Of a stretch of DNA of 64,000 nt, positions 20,835 to 34,329 are shown one piece after another. Every line of letters begins with the position of its first letter. The first letter of the stretch is position 1. The DNA comes from Plectrocnemia conspersa (Eukaryota > Arthropoda > Insecta > Trichoptera > Polycentropodidae): assembly GCA_009617715.1 (NCBI GenBank), contig VTFK01000592.1, forward strand, positions 143,260 to 207,259. The letters are read 5' to 3'. Position numbers and translations under genes: made by a program. Under the pieces are notes generated by a model. The model was given only the letters and a program-made list of their open reading frames with translations. It was not told the origin of the DNA and searched no databases.

Positions 20835-23630
20835 AGTCTTGCTTATTTATTCACTTTCACCGGGAAAAAAAGTATTTTTGGGTAGTGTATATGCTAGTTT
20901 ATCGAGGTGGCGAAAATATATTGAAGGGAAAAAATGCTTCTTACTAAATTTGCTTCCATATATATGTATACTTATGTATGTTTGGCTTTCCAAGAAAACA
21001 TTTTACACCTATATTTATATACCGTAAATAAAATTATGTAAATATTTCAGACGTATTTGCATATTCTATGAAGCTGGATGATATATTTTTTTTGAAACTG
21101 CTCCGTCTGGACGTTGAAAACGCAAAAAGTATAAAATAAAGAAAGTGAAGATAGATGTATTTTAAAATATAATACCAGAAGCGAATGTTGGTTTTGCAAG
21201 TCGCTGATTGCAGGTAAAATATATAAGGATAGAAAAATAGTTTATTAATAGTTGTTATTATTATTTTTTATATTCAACTGCGACCACACAAACGTTTAAC
21301 ATTCAAAAGAACCCCTTTCAATGTCGCAAACAGACATATCAAAAGCAGAATAAAAGTGATATTTTCTATGAACCGAATGTATCTGACCTCCATAATCGAA
21401 AATATCTGGCAAATAACTAGCTATAGGTAGATTTATTATATTTACAGTAAATAAAAAAATAAAATACTATATTTATATATATAGTATTTTATCTCACATG
21501 TTTTTTTGGCACTAGCTTTCATCCGAGATATAACGGACATCCTCGGGCTCAGAGCAAATGAGTTTTTACTTTTTTTAGTTACAGCTTTCTTTCTTTATTT
21601 TACAAACATGGAATGTACAGATGTGTCTTAGACGGGGTGCTAATGCAAATATGTGTGCACAAATTATATATTTGAACCGTAAAAGAAATCTATATATTAT
21701 ATGTAAATATTGATTTTATATTTTTCTAATTTCTTACGCAATTCAATATATTTAATATTTATATAGTTTTATGTAAATTGAATTGTGGGGATTCTAACCA
21801 CATGTATGTTTTAACGACCATTTCGAGAAAATGAAAATAAATGCCTACTCGTTTTGAAGGTAAGATCTGATAATGGAAAATATATAAAAAAAACTTAACA
21901 ATTGCATTAATAATTGTTAATATTTCACGGATCCATCCCGAGACGATAATCCCTTGTAATAATAATAAATACCAGAAAAAACTACCCTTTTGTATGAAAA
22001 GGATGCGTAATAGACAATGCGCTCTATCGTGCGTAAAAGCACTATTGTTATTTTAATCATCATCTCAAATCAACAATATAAAAGGTGCGACACTTGGTCA
22101 CAGAAAGGAAGATAGAGAGTTTCGTCTCGAATTGCAGATCTTTTATACTCTTTATTCGAGTCGTCTCTGGTGAATCAGAGATGCAGAAATTTGTTCACCA
22201 ATTGCATCGCTTGCATATTCGATCAACGAAATATGTTTACGCCCTGAATAATTAAAATTGAAAAATGAACACATTCCGAAGGTCATTATTGCGAAGGATA
22301 AATTTGAATAGTGGTTTTACGCAAATAGACGCATTGCCTATTGCATTATTAAGAACAAAATAGTAACTTTTATGGTGCTTAACGAGCGGTTAACATAATT
22401 ATGGTTTCTGTTAACATCATTGTTGCAATTGTAATATTGAGTATTCTTTCATTGTTAGTAGGCCTTTTGTCAAATCGCCGTTATGTCGCCGTAGTCTTCA
22501 AGTAGTATCAGGTATAAATTCTTGACTGAAGCTCTTGACGAAAGTGATTAAGTACAACGTCCCTTCCGATTATCGATTATTTTGATCAATGCTAATGATT
22601 TGGGGTGGAATCAGACTCTTTGTAACTGACTTTTTGCCATGTCTAATAGCGTAACGGTAAATTAAAGACAAAAATAATGTGGTCTGTAAGATATAAGCAA
22701 GTAACCCAGAGAGCACGGGTTTGAGATACGAGAGTTTATTTATAAAAAATAAATTATTATTAAAAACTGGCATCAACTGCAAAGTGAAATTTAATAATTA
22801 TAAATTATAATTCACAAAATAATTTAAATACGTAAATGTCACTGATATTTACCGGATTAACTCACCCAGTTGCTACAGATTTACACCGTTGTAACGCATT
22901 GGGCTAGCACATGTCAGATTACAAAGGAAGATTTAAAAAAAATAAGAATCAAAAATCGGTACATTTAGCGATGTTGTCATCTTATCGAATGTGCAATACA
23001 GAGGTACTGTATTTTCCTAGCACATATTATTGTTTTTTCATGTTAAAGTAAGTTCCAACGGTTTCAAAAATAGATATCGCGCGGATATCTAATATTAAAT
23101 AAGGCTAATGAAAGTTATTGTTGTTGAGTTTGCCCTGTTGTCGTATTATTCGTATTATTACAGGCAATTACTAAAAGTATTTTATTATTATATACGCTTA
23201 TACAAATATTTAACTAACCACCCGTTTGATTCATAATTAATAATTGAAACGACAATAATACACTATAGGGTGTTTGAAGAATAATTAAAAAAACCGTTAA
23301 ATTATTTTTTAACACATTGCTATGGCAAAATTTTCAGAAATAATTTATAATTAAATTATTATACTATTATGCGTATTAATAAAATTTTTAGTAATATTAA
23401 AAACATATTTTTTTGCTATTATCATAGACATTGAGACTAAAACTTTAGCTAGTTTATAATTGCTTGCATATGAAATTACGCAAAGATTGATAAAATCATC
23501 ATATATATTTTTTTTTTTAAATATAAGCAATTTTAAAACAATTTTAATTTAAACTAAAGTTTGCCCTCCAATACGTTGACTATCTGACCTTTCTTCGTAT
23601 GTTGTCTTTAAGCTTCTAAATAACGAGAAA
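20835..23630. other. AT-rich DNA, no gene seen
   Basis: A moderately GC-richer patch lies at 22080-22240. A 19-bp motif at 22888-22906 (GTTGTAACGCATTGGGCTA) recurs with one change at 33925-33943, possibly a transposon end. Nothing else could be supported. Confidence 0.35.
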
Positions 23631-23639
23631 AACCCAAGT

Positions 23640-24110
23640 TTCTCTAAATAACTAATTAACAGCCTCTTGTACGCATCGGGTAGAGCCTTCGCTATCGTAT
23701 GGTATCACGAGATAGTTTCAAAGCCGAATTTAGTCGAGCGTAAAACGTTAATTGATCTTGGGTCTACGTGAGCTTTTAATTCAAAGGAAGCGCCTAATTG
23801 TCAGCGGCCGCAGAGTAAATTTTCGAAAACCCCAAGACTTTTGTCGAGTCGGCTAAACTTTTTAATTGCGCTATTTGTATATTGTGCGAAAATCTCCGCT
23901 CCGAGGCAAGAGATGTTTTCACCCTCGTGTAAAAATCAAATTATACGATCCGAACTTTCGCAAAATGTGCACTTGGAGCTCTGGCGAAAGCTCGCCCGAG
24001 GAAAACTTATTTTTAAACGTCTGTGTAAATATTTGCGTAATATTTGTGCCGGGGGATGATGAGAAACTTCGGCAACAGTCTGCGCGTATTTCGCCTTGCA
24101 GTTTTCCTTA
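23640..24110. other. GC-richer unique island
   Basis: About 470 bp with many CpGs, including CAGCGGCCGC at about 23802. Two overlapping frames of 72 and 81 codons (23841-24111) have no recognisable domains and look like by-products of the lower AT content. Confidence 0.3.
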
Positions 24111-24119
24111 GTGTGAAAA

Positions 24120-25560
24120 TGAATATGAGTTAATCGATTTGGTATTAAAATATTGATTTTATTATTCTTTGGATGAAAGTATCAGATCAAGGTGTTACTT
24201 ATAGTTAACATAGTAACACATTTCAATATTGTATAAGAGAATATGCTTAAATAGCAAATTTAAACAAAACACTAATAGATGTAGAATAAAAACTTGGGAA
24301 AAACTTTTTAAAAAATATATAAGAATTAAGTAATAAATTCTTACCTTTTTTTAAAATAATTAGTATATTAAAACAAAATTATTGGAAGTGTATTTTAATT
24401 TTAATCGATATCGAAAATAAACACACCATCGATCAATTTTGTCAACATACAACATCAAACGTGTGACGCAGAGTTTAACCTTTGAATAATTCAATGACGA
24501 CTCGAATGAACCATTACGCAGTGCTTTTTAATAATGCAAAGTTCTTCATGGTTCGAATTTACCCTTCTTCGTGTCCACTTTGAATCTCGTGAATAAAAAA
24601 CGAGGGTTTGTCACAAAGAGCGTATTTTTTAATGTTCGCCTTTTGAACGGATTGTTGAACCACTAAATAAGTTTATTTAGATAAGGTTGTACCTCTTTAG
24701 ATCAAATTTTTTTAAATTTCTCAATAAAATAAAAAAAAAAAAATTATATAAAAATATATTAATGGCAAAAAGATACCGGGATTCTATTTAATTCAACCTC
24801 AAAGAAATCCAAGAATTAAAAATAAAACTGTACCAAATTATAATAATAATTATAATTAATAATCTTCAAGTCTAAGCTTGACTCTCTAAATGGCAAATCA
24901 GAAGAATAAAACTTAATGAATATATATTAAATTTATGCTGAACAAGGATACTTGTCATCCAGTATCTCTTATCGGGAATTGGATATCACTAGAGAACTCT
25001 GCAAAATATCTTAGAATTAATAACAGCTATTTGTTCATTATTGAATAATATGATTTAATTTTGTGTTACAATTATATTTAGAAATAGACTGCTAAGCTTT
25101 TAATAAAAAAATAATACACCTTCACAAGGGGTTACAAAAAACAACACTTATCCTGCGACTAACGATAACAATTGTTCCATTTGTATAAATCGTTTCATAA
25201 AGATAATCAAGACCGCTTTTGATAATTAATCAAAATATCAAAAGCGTCACAAAGTCTTCAACAAACGTTTGTGTTTGTATGAATTGAATACTAAAAACTT
25301 GACTCGTTTCGAATTAAATCAAACAGACGCTGATGACAGCTTTTTGAGTTAAAATTTCGGGTTTTATATGTGCTAATATAGAGTGCCACATAATGAATAT
25401 TAATTATTTATTTAAATTATTTATTAAAACTTTAAAACTTTGTCTCAATTTTGTCCATTTAATGATATTAAATAATTTATTAGTCTATTGACTTAATCAT
25501 TTAAGTGCTGAATTAATTTTCATAAAAGTTACATAATCAGTAAATTATACAGTAAAAAAT
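24120..25560. other. AT-rich DNA with a bulged hairpin
   Basis: An 11-bp perfect stem, CGCTTTTGATA / TATCAAAAGCG, lies at 25214-25246. It extends past a bulge by AAGAC/GTCTT to about 25258. Nothing else was supported. Confidence 0.35.
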
Positions 25561-25564
25561 AAAT

Positions 25565-25799
25565 TTAACTCTTTAAATGCCAGCGACTTTATAGTGAATC
25601 AATTGGTATTTCTCTTCACGCATCAATATCTCTGTCTAAAAATAAATATAAAATACTTGGTTTACTGATAAATGAAGCAATCTTAAAAATTAATTTAAAA
25701 AGAATTGTAAATAAATAATTCGGTTTAAAAAAAATAGTTTGTTTAAAATAATATTCAATAATTGACTCACCGGTGATTCACTGGCGTTTAAGTGGTTAA
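25565..25799. mobile_element. piggyBac-like MITE (TTAA ends)
   Basis: A 235-bp element starts and ends with TTAA. The left end reads TTAACTCTTTAAATGCCAGC and the complement of the right end reads TTAACCACTTAAACGCCAGT. TTAA target duplication with terminal CC/CT is typical of piggyBac-related MITEs. The interior is AT-rich with no frame. Confidence 0.65.
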
Positions 25800-25899
25800 A
25801 GAAAAAGTTATATGTATATTCACATTCAGGATTAAATCCTGATTGCGATTTTATTTTTACTGTATAATTACGTGATTTTTTATGAAAATGAATTATTTT

Positions 25900-25979
25900 T
25901 TATTGGGCGTGGGGCTTGAGAGCCGTACACGGTAATTCGGATTTATCCGCACCTAGCACATTAAGGGTTAACCTAATCA
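25900..25979. repeat. Solitary TTAA-type transposon end
   Basis: The right-end-like CACATTAAGGGTTAA (ending 25972) is preceded by GAGCCGTACACGG. Its complement, TTAACCCTTAATGTG, resembles the ends of TTAA elements at 47.1-47.6 and 58.4 kb. No matching left end was found nearby. Confidence 0.35.
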
Positions 25980-26279
25980 AAGCACGAAAATAAAATAATA
26001 TTCATACGTTAAATACAATTTAATAGTCGAGAAGAACAGGTCCGTATGTCACGTATAAAGATAAAATAAAATAATTTTTATTCATGCATATATATGTATG
26101 TATAAAAAAATGTACACTAATGCTAGAGCAAAGTTAATTTATAATATTTAAATAAGTATGATACTAGTTATTTTTTAAAAGGGTACAACTTTCTTTTAGA
26201 AATTTCAGAAGACCTTATGAGACTACTAAGCTTATGTTATAAAACAAAATTTTTTTTTTTAATAATGTTTGCTCCTATG

Positions 26280-26840
26280 TCATGCAGGGAAACTTTCTAA
26301 GCTGTATATCGTCTTTATTGCAACTTTTTTTTTTCGCGGGATAAAATTTCTAAAAAACCCGACAGGAAAACTCGCAAAAAGTAAGCAAACGACGATTTGG
26401 CAATTTTTCAAAAAGATTCGCATCGGCTTACATGACGATAGCATCGGCGAAATAATAAGACATAATCGCCGGCCCAGATTTTTGTTTCGATATCGAATTA
26501 TATTATTAACAAAGATGTGGGAGAACTTTTTCAATATTGTATAAAGTGTGTTTGCGATGAGATGTATGAAAAGATTGGAAAATTGTGGCAAAGTTTCGCT
26601 CGGACGGATAACATCTTTATGTGGCATAAGTTTTGCCGTTGGATCGGAAACGAGGTGGACTTTTGTAATGTAGTCGTTGTACAAATTTGCACGGAAATCT
26701 ATATTTTTGATCTGAGTACGAATAGAGAACAAAAACACACATATTTTGAGGATAATAAGCGTAATAACAGTAATGTTCAAGTAAATCTGGAACGACTTAT
26801 TCACAAAGTATATATAACTGGTGAATGTGTCGTTAATTTA
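26280..26840. other. Island open on both strands
   Basis: This GC-richer block carries a 174-codon minus frame (26804-26280) and plus frames of 91 and 109 codons (26269-26846). The minus product has several hydrophobic stretches, but none of the three products shows a family motif or splice context. Overlapping openness on both strands suggests composition rather than selection. Confidence 0.25.
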
Positions 26841-26849
26841 CTTTAACAT

Positions 26850-28925
26850 ACCAACGGTTATAAAAAACATTTTTTTTATATGGCAAAATATTTATTATAA
26901 TTTATGAGGTTATAAAATATTTATTTTGCTGAGAAATTGTGACATATTTGATTCTAAAATAAGATAAGATCTAAAGTTTATTTTATTAATAATTTATTTA
27001 AGCAATATTTTTTTATAATTCTTATCTTAAGATTACGTGATCGGTTCTTCTTAATCTACATCATTCTTTACATTATATATGTAAAAGCAATAGACTTTAT
27101 TACTCGGATTAAGTGTTTCAGGCACTATTATTAAAAAAAAAAAAAAGTGATCTCCTAAGTCTATCATATTTGTGTTTCCAGGCTGTTATTTACGCTGTTT
27201 TTATTGTTCACCTGTTTTTAATGCCCCATTCCAAATAACTACATTTTAACAATGTATCTGATATATTTTATACAAAACACTTACTTTATATTTTTTTACT
27301 TTTGTTCAAAATTATACGTTTTTAATTATTTTGCATTTTTTATTATTTATTATATTATTAAAAAAATTTCTTGATGATGTAAAAATAGTAAATTATTTGC
27401 TAATAAACTATAAATAAGCTTTCAATTTTACATATAAACCATATTTATTATAGCAAAAACAAGTCAAGTTATTATTCAAAATATTTCCTAGTATTTTTTT
27501 AAAATCTGATAACACAATTTAATAATATTTTGACTCATATAAAAAATATTTACTTCTTACACACACATATATTATAATGGTTGATTTTATCTTCGACTTT
27601 GTTTGCATCAAATCGCTAGAATTACATTTAATAACATTTTTTTATCTACAAAGATTTAATTTTCTGATATATTTATATGTACGTGTATGAAAAGTTATGC
27701 GCTGATTAGTTTTCATGCTAAAAATGATTCTTTAAATTACATAATAGTCGTATGAATAAAATATAATATGAATAAATTAAAATATAATAAAACCACTATT
27801 ACAATATTATTAAATACTAACAAAATCGGATCACATTTGTGTGATCTATAAAAAATCTATAATTATTTTAATAAAAAAATCATATTGAATTAATTTTATT
27901 TATTGTTAAAATATTCATGTATCAATATGTATTCATTTTTTGACTAGGTTATGTGCGTCACTTTTTTAAATACGATTAATTTTAAAATGTATATTGTACT
28001 CTATACTTGATAATAAATATTAAAAATATATATACAGACGTTTTAAAAAAAATGTTTAATTTCAATTGTAACAAAATTTTACGATATTAAATCAAAAATT
28101 TCGGCAGGTCAGTAGGTTTTTTAACATTCCACCCGATAGAGCATTTTAAGTATCTGTAATAAATCAAGCGCTTAGCGCTTGGTACATGATACTAGACGTA
28201 GCATCTGAATCATCAAAAATAGAAGTACCATTTTTTGTTTTTTTCTCACAGAATGCATCACAATAGCGTTCTAAACTTACAAAAATGTAACAATATAACG
28301 TCATACACAATAACCACACATTCAGACCAGTACAGAAGCAGCCGCTTCTCTCTTCACGTCACTCTGGTTTATCTAAAGTCCAATCCGATTCTTCAGACGC
28401 ATACATGTAAAGAGTAATTCACGTACACGATAACATAAACATGCAAACTGTACGTGAACGTACTTGATTATTAATTCTTCCAGTCATTGGATCTGCAATT
28501 GCAAACAATTTAATTCTAAACGGCAAAAAAAGCTATGGTAGCTTATTTTAAATCAAAAGCCTTTGAAATGTGTTATAATGTAATTAGTACTCAAAATATT
28601 AGTAATAAGTTAAATTGATTATGGTACATATATAAAATATAAGTTGAATTCCCACTTCAAAAAAGGGATTTGATACAAAGCGAGAAACAAATGTAGCAGT
28701 GGATATATATTGAATGAATGTTAAGTGAAATAGATTTATTTAATGAGCACAAATACATAAAGAGTCTTCGGTTTGATAATTGTACACACGCATTTGGATT
28801 TGAACTCTATATTAAAATAATAAGATTAGATCACTGGTCTCAAAGGAGCTTCATTAGGAGCCACAAAATAACCATCACACATATCCATGACCCTTCACTA
28901 TTAAAATTACTTTCATTTGGGAGCA
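26850..28925. other. AT-rich DNA, small palindrome
   Basis: CAAGCGC-TTA-GCGCTTG at 28165-28181 is a near-perfect palindrome. A good acceptor-like tract (TTTTTTTCTCACAG) ends at about 28252, with no matching donor. No coding family was recognised. Confidence 0.35.
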
Positions 28926-28929
28926 CATG

Positions 28930-29190
28930 CCTGGTATAATTTCCCTCGTGGTTGTAAAACGCCAATTTTACTGTACGGGGGAGTCGACGCACAGGTGGAA
29001 AAATCCAGAAATCCTCTGTTTCATTGTTGTTTTGGTTTAGATATATACTCGGATGCCTTTTTGGGAGGCCATTGTGAAAGGCAGTTTGGATCCCGCATAG
29101 TAACCCGCCACCCCTGTTTGACAATTAATTGAAATGCGTGCGGGGGTGTCTAATTACGCGACTAATGGCCGGGTTTAAAAGGAGGAGAGC
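28930..29190. other. GC-richer unique island
   Basis: Unique sequence with CpGs. A 94-codon minus frame (29124-28840) and a 71-codon plus frame overlap it. Neither shows a known motif. Confidence 0.25.
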
Positions 29191-29199
29191 TTGGGGTTT

Positions 29200-30435
29200 G
29201 TTTAATGTTTTTATATATATATGTATATAATATGAGGTGTAATAAAAATATTTAGGTTTAGTTTAAATTTTATTTATTATAAAATATTGATTGCAGCATT
29301 ACAATATGTCGGAATCAATAGTTTTGTTAGACAGTCTAGATTTGTACTTTAAAGTATATTAATAAATATCTCATAGTAAATTTTATTTTTTAATTTTTTA
29401 AAGTAAAGTGCATGAAATAAATATATAATACTTGCATAAAGAGCAAAAGACATTCAATAATTATTGAAAAATTTAGAGCCATTTGTGAAAAGTGGGATTA
29501 TTTCATAAATATACTGAAACTCTAAACCATTGTGAGCAATAAAGAAGAACCATAATCACAAAAACAGTAACATATTAAGCAAAAGATATAAAACAAGAAA
29601 AATTAGTTTTAAATAAGAAAACCATCAAACAGGTAAAAAAATTCGAGTTTCGCAAAATATCAATTAATAAATACATACATTTAAAAATAAGAGATGCTGC
29701 AAGTCTCAAAATCGTTGATTCATATATCCTGTTTAAAATTGTAATTCGTCTGAACGCTCTTTATGGATAATATGAGGATACACAAATACATTCACACACA
29801 TGTACGTATATACAGGATCGTCGAAAGCGAACTTGGAACATGGGAAAACAATGATTTTGGATCTCATTTAAATAGTAATATAATTTCTTAAATAAAAATT
29901 AATAGGTACGAGCTACCCTTTATGTGCTACAAATAAATATAAAAATTAGCCACAGTTGCGATATATTTTCTGAAATCATATTTTATGTAAAATATTACAA
30001 TTAGACATTAAAAAATATTAAAAATATCTACTCATATTAATTATATGAAAATTAGCAGTGTTTTCTTCGCTGCTCACTGTTGCCATAAAGCGAATTTATT
30101 TGTTGCAAGTAATATTTTTTTTGTTAAAAATACTAATATTTATTTTATAGGCATTGTTATCATTTTACCTGATATTCATATTTCGAGTATTCTAATTGTT
30201 TTTAAAATAAACATATCACTATATTTGGGGTTCTAAGTTTAAAATAAGTGATAATGTAGTGTGCATTCTTAAAGAAATTATCTCTTCATCCTCACATATC
30301 GATGTGGGACACTAGACACTACATATGGGAATGTTGAAATCATATAATTTTACTAGCACCTGCCAGATAAATGATATTTTCACTACTAAAAGTCCGATAT
30401 GATTTTACTGAAATTAAATATTTAAAAAAATATTT
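29200..30435. other. AT-rich DNA, no gene seen
   Basis: No supported feature. Confidence 0.4.
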
Positions 30436-30439
30436 TCGG

Positions 30440-30935
30440 AATAGATTCAACTGTTTTTTTTTTAGATCTTTTGTTAGGGATAAGCTGATAATTTCTGGTT
30501 TAGAACCAGGGACGTTACTTAAATTTTTTTAATATTTCTATTTCAATAAGATGCATAGTATTTTATTAAATGCAAGCATTTTTTTGGGCAAATTCAAGGC
30601 GGGAGCAAATGCCTCTACATACCCCCCAAATGGCGTCCCTGCTGGTATTATACAAAATAATCTTAAACCAATAACAATATTGGAAAATATTGTTACAAGA
30701 TTAAGTTGTTTTATTTTATTTAGCAATGTATATTTATAATTTAAATATTTGCATTATATATTGATTTTAAATGTAATATTTCTTCGGATAACAACTCACT
30801 AAGATCATCGTTATATTTGCTTCGAAAATTAAATTTAAATAATTCAGTGGATGCTGTTGTTAAATCTTCGTTATTTTTCGTCGATCTGAAAATTCAGATC
30901 GTATATCTAAATCCCATGACAAATGTTTTTTACAT
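30440..30935 (-). pseudogene. hAT relic 2 (ZMYM1-like C-terminus)
   Basis: Minus-strand translation gives FKFNFRSKYNDDLSELLSEE then ILHLKSI (about 30850-30750), SNIVIGLRLFCIIPAG (about 30690-30640), and LIEIEILKKF ending in PNKRSKKK (about 30560-30460). These match the hAT dimerisation region of ZMYM1-like transposases: Y-DDL-x-EL-x-E-x-x-x-LK, N-x-x-IALR-x-x-L-x-IPV, then LSIE-x-x-x-x-K...KARK. The central GERSFSKL block is frameshifted and scrambled. Only the C-terminus is left. Confidence 0.72.
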
Positions 30936-31139
30936 GTTCAAACAAATTTTAACACAAACGAAGCAGCGTCAAAAAAATACAATCTGTCCTTTTGAATAAT
31001 AATGTTTATTGGTAAAGTACTTTCTAGAAAGTGGGTGCTTTTGAAGGCAATGTTCCATTCCTTTTATTTTTTGTATGTATAATGACCTGAAACACATAAG
31101 TACATACATCTCAAACAACTAGTTTAGTTCAGCTTCATT

Positions 31140-31725
31140 ATTTGAGGTCACTTTTTACTTTTCAGTCAGGCCTCTCAAAGAAAAAGGGCCCTGGGAATTC
31201 GTTCCCTCTCGACAGTCCTGCATACATACACAACCGCAGAATATACGAATGGACTGAGATTACGAGTCTCACGCCGCAGGGCTGTAAATTCGAATTCTCC
31301 ACCACTCGGTGCAATGGAAGAAAGTCGATTTTTCCAATGGGCCATAAAGTGTCTTTATAGTCGCAGTCCACGGGGGATCCAGCATCGCCGTGCATAGGTG
31401 ATTTGTCCAGGAGGGGAGATTGCTTACACAGCTACGTTCGCTTTACGAGCGCTTTACGTTTACGCATTTAGTCATTTTAGTGTATTCGTAGCACAATGAT
31501 GAGCTTCGCGTTAATGGCGGTCGCGTGCCCAATAAAAAATGCTAGTAAATCAAACGTAAACGACGCGTTTTGTGCCGCCGTAAAGCATTATGTTTGGCCT
31601 CGGGTGCAAATTTCGGGCGAGTGCGCAGAGTTGCTGACGCAGCGATGCTTGCTGTTAATTAATTTATAAACCATCCCTTGCGTTGCGATTTGTCCTTACC
31701 GAGATATTTATCTTTAAATTAATGG
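31140..31725. other. GC-richer unique island
   Basis: Nearly 600 bp with frequent CpGs, the highest-GC block of this part of the window. Overlapping 72- and 77-codon frames on opposite strands (31142-31395) lack recognisable domains. No transposon partner was found. Confidence 0.3.
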
Positions 31726-31879
31726 CCAATAAAATTAATTTGCACATTATCCGGTTACCTGAATAGAATCAGTTTGTATAGAAATAAAGGTTTATAATAC
31801 GACAGTACACTATTAGACCCTGTGGGGGATCTTATTCTTGAAACTCGCGTAAGATAGTGAAAGTGCGATCACATAAAGA

Positions 31880-32410
31880 ATTGTTACGAAACGGTCACGG
31901 GAAACAATATATCACTGTAAGGCCACAATATTCACATATATCCATCAAGCAATGTCATTTTCTAAAGGCGTATACTTATTTCGTTGTTCTAAGAAGTGAG
32001 TGCAACGATTGGCTGGATGAACGCTGCATGATTGTGATTGATGAGCAATACTTGCAGCACTGAATGCTTAAGTCTGGACTCCAATAAGGAAAAGGCAGGC
32101 TCTGGCAGTCATTCGGTAGTCAATAGACACTCAAAGAGACGTCTGATTAGATTATATTACATACACGAGTACCGTAGCAAAGAGAGATCAACCTCCACTA
32201 TACTGTCGCTGCCACGTCACCTACAAGACCTCTGAGGATCTTACACTGACAACATCCCTGGGCCAGCTTCTCCACCACTGTTCAAAGAAAACATTTCGCT
32301 CATCATAGTTTGTTGCAATATGTAATATAATATAATAAAATTCTCACTAGTTCCCAGCTGCGTCTTACTGGCTGGAAAGTCACACCCCTTAGGGTTACCA
32401 AACCATAAAA
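31880..32410 (+). repeat. LTR-like repeat, copy 2
   Basis: Direct partner of 16533-17050, with the same order of landmarks: TGTTACGAAACGGTCACGG, CATCAAGCAATG, CAACGATTGGCTGGATGAAC, CTTCTCCACCACTG, TAATAAAATT, CACCCCTTAGGGTTACCAAA. The two copies share about the same length but many substitutions. Not linked to any coding retroelement nearby. Confidence 0.6.
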
Positions 32411-32414
32411 CTAC

Positions 32415-33230
32415 ATTATGAATTTAAATATTTTTTTTTTGCAATGAATTTATTATTTGTCAGAATATAATAAAGGAGTGGCTGAATTAGTAACGCACTA
32501 TTTTTTTCACGAAGGGGGTAAATTAAACATGAAGAAAAATATAATTCAATATTAATAAATAAGTAAAAGCATTACCAATTTATATAAGCAATTGTGAAAA
32601 TATTTTTTTAAAATTACTTAAAAGTTCTTATGTTGAAAATAAGTTCTAAATTCAGAAGAATTTTCTGTAATGTGCACTAAATAAATAGGATCATTATATT
32701 TTAATTAATGCTTCAGGCAATTTTTTTTAAATTATGCTTAAAGTTTTATAATATGCATTTTTATAAAATATCAGAAAAATAAATTTGAACCCTCATTATG
32801 CCTCTTTGATAAAAAAAAGAATAATTTGTCTTTAACATACAAAAAAAAAGCAAATAATATTTATTTGGCTACTAAGATACTTTTTGAAACTGTTCACTTC
32901 TGTTGAGCTCCAATTTCCCTAAAACCACAGGTCGTTTGTATTTATAAATACAATGTCTATTCTCAATCCAGGAAATTACAATTCAGTCTGTCAACCAGAA
33001 GATCGATTAAGAACCTGCAAGACAAACGATCAGAAATAGCGGTTCAACAAATATAAAAAAAGTAATTTGTTACAATTTAAATTGTGTCTCATTATAAGTA
33101 AAACAAGTCAGTATTTACATTTTATTGGTAGAAGCTTTTAATGATACAATTTATCTCAATAAAGTTGTGTAATATTTTTTGCTATTAAAAAGTATCCATA
33201 AATATTATTTTTAACTTTTTGGCACGTCCA
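32415..33230. other. AT-rich DNA, no gene seen
   Basis: A slightly GC-richer patch lies at 32900-33050. Nothing else was supported. Confidence 0.4.
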
Positions 33231-33233
33231 CAT

Positions 33234-33884
33234 AAAAAGTTCCGTCATCTAGAGCAATAGTTTGAAAACTTATTCAGCATGAGGAGTTACTTTGAATATC
33301 AAATTATTTATTGTAGTACTAAAAATATTATTTAAAGAAGCTAAGAAAATGTTTGATTCGACGCGTCCTCAATCGATAAATATTTTTTTATTAAAAAATA
33401 TCCTGGATGCTTTACAAATATTTATTTTGTATAGCATATTTTTCGTGTAATAAATACTCATATTCTCACGTTGAACTTTACTCGTAAATATTTTAAGGGT
33501 TGGCCGTCGCTAAAGTCATCGCTCTTTGTAATGCGAATGTTTATGTATTGAATTTGTAAAGCTGAGAGATAAAAGCTTTTATATATACAGCGAAACTAGA
33601 TAAGTCACATTTGCCCAGATTGCACGGTAAAGTGCATGCACTCTTGTAAAAAAAAATACAAATATCATACGTGTGTGACGCATATGGCGATATACGGCTT
33701 CAAGAGGCTTTCAAAATGAAGATGCATCCTCATGCACCAGATAACACTGCGAGAATATGGAAATGTGAAGTGAGCCAAGGCGATAAAACGAAGCTTCTTC
33801 AGTCTCCAATTTTGTTAAATTGTCTCTGAACCTTAATATAAAAAAATGTATATAAGGTTAAAATAATCTCGTTGTCATATTAAT
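33234..33884 (+). repeat. Young 650-bp repeat, copy 1
   Basis: The whole segment matches the reverse complement of 63350-63995 with only about a dozen differences by eye, near 98% identity. Homology ends sharply near AAAAGTTCC on the left and CATATTAAT on the right. No terminal inverted repeats are visible. A frame in the 3' third from ATG about 33716 reads MKMHPHAPDNTARIWKCEVS ... LLQSP and stops after 37 codons; it is open in both copies, but recent duplication alone explains that. Family unknown. Confidence 0.88.
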
Positions 33885-33889
33885 GTCTG

Positions 33890-34325
33890 ACTACTTGCTT
33901 TTAAGTTTCTGTTGTCCTTACCCTGTTGTAATGCATTGGGCTAAAATTATTTTTATTATTAATTTTTCAAAACACATGTATATAATATTTCAAATCAACA
34001 GATAACATAGAAATAGTATAGCATAAAAGCATAAATGATTTATTCTTACGAGAAAATTCCAAATCAGTGATTCTCATTTCTCGAGTATAATGCAGATTTC
34101 TCTAAAAAATTTAGAGAACATTTTTTGTTAAAAATTAAATAGGTACAAATATTTTAATTTTTTTACAACCGCTGCATAAAAAAGAGTGGGTCTCTGCTAG
34201 ACGTTTGAAAATATTCATACAATTTTGAAAGCTTTTAATAAAAGTAGAAAATATTAAAATGTCAAAAAAATTAAAAGATTTTTTTAATTGCCTCATCTTT
34301 GTCTTAATAATCTAGCTCTATATTA
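33890..34325. other. AT-rich DNA, no gene seen
   Basis: Only the 19-bp motif shared with 22.9 kb (33925-33943) stands out. Confidence 0.35.
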
Positions 34326-34329
34326 ATAA

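Noticed and set aside
26280..26804. 174-codon minus-strand open frame, the longest in the window
   Set aside because: The same DNA is also open on the plus strand in long frames; the product has no recognised domain, repeats or splice context, and the block is simply less AT-rich than its surroundings.
28235..28417. Exon after the acceptor-like TTTTTTTCTCACAG at about 28252
   Set aside because: No donor at a sensible distance, and the 60-codon product has no recognisable content.
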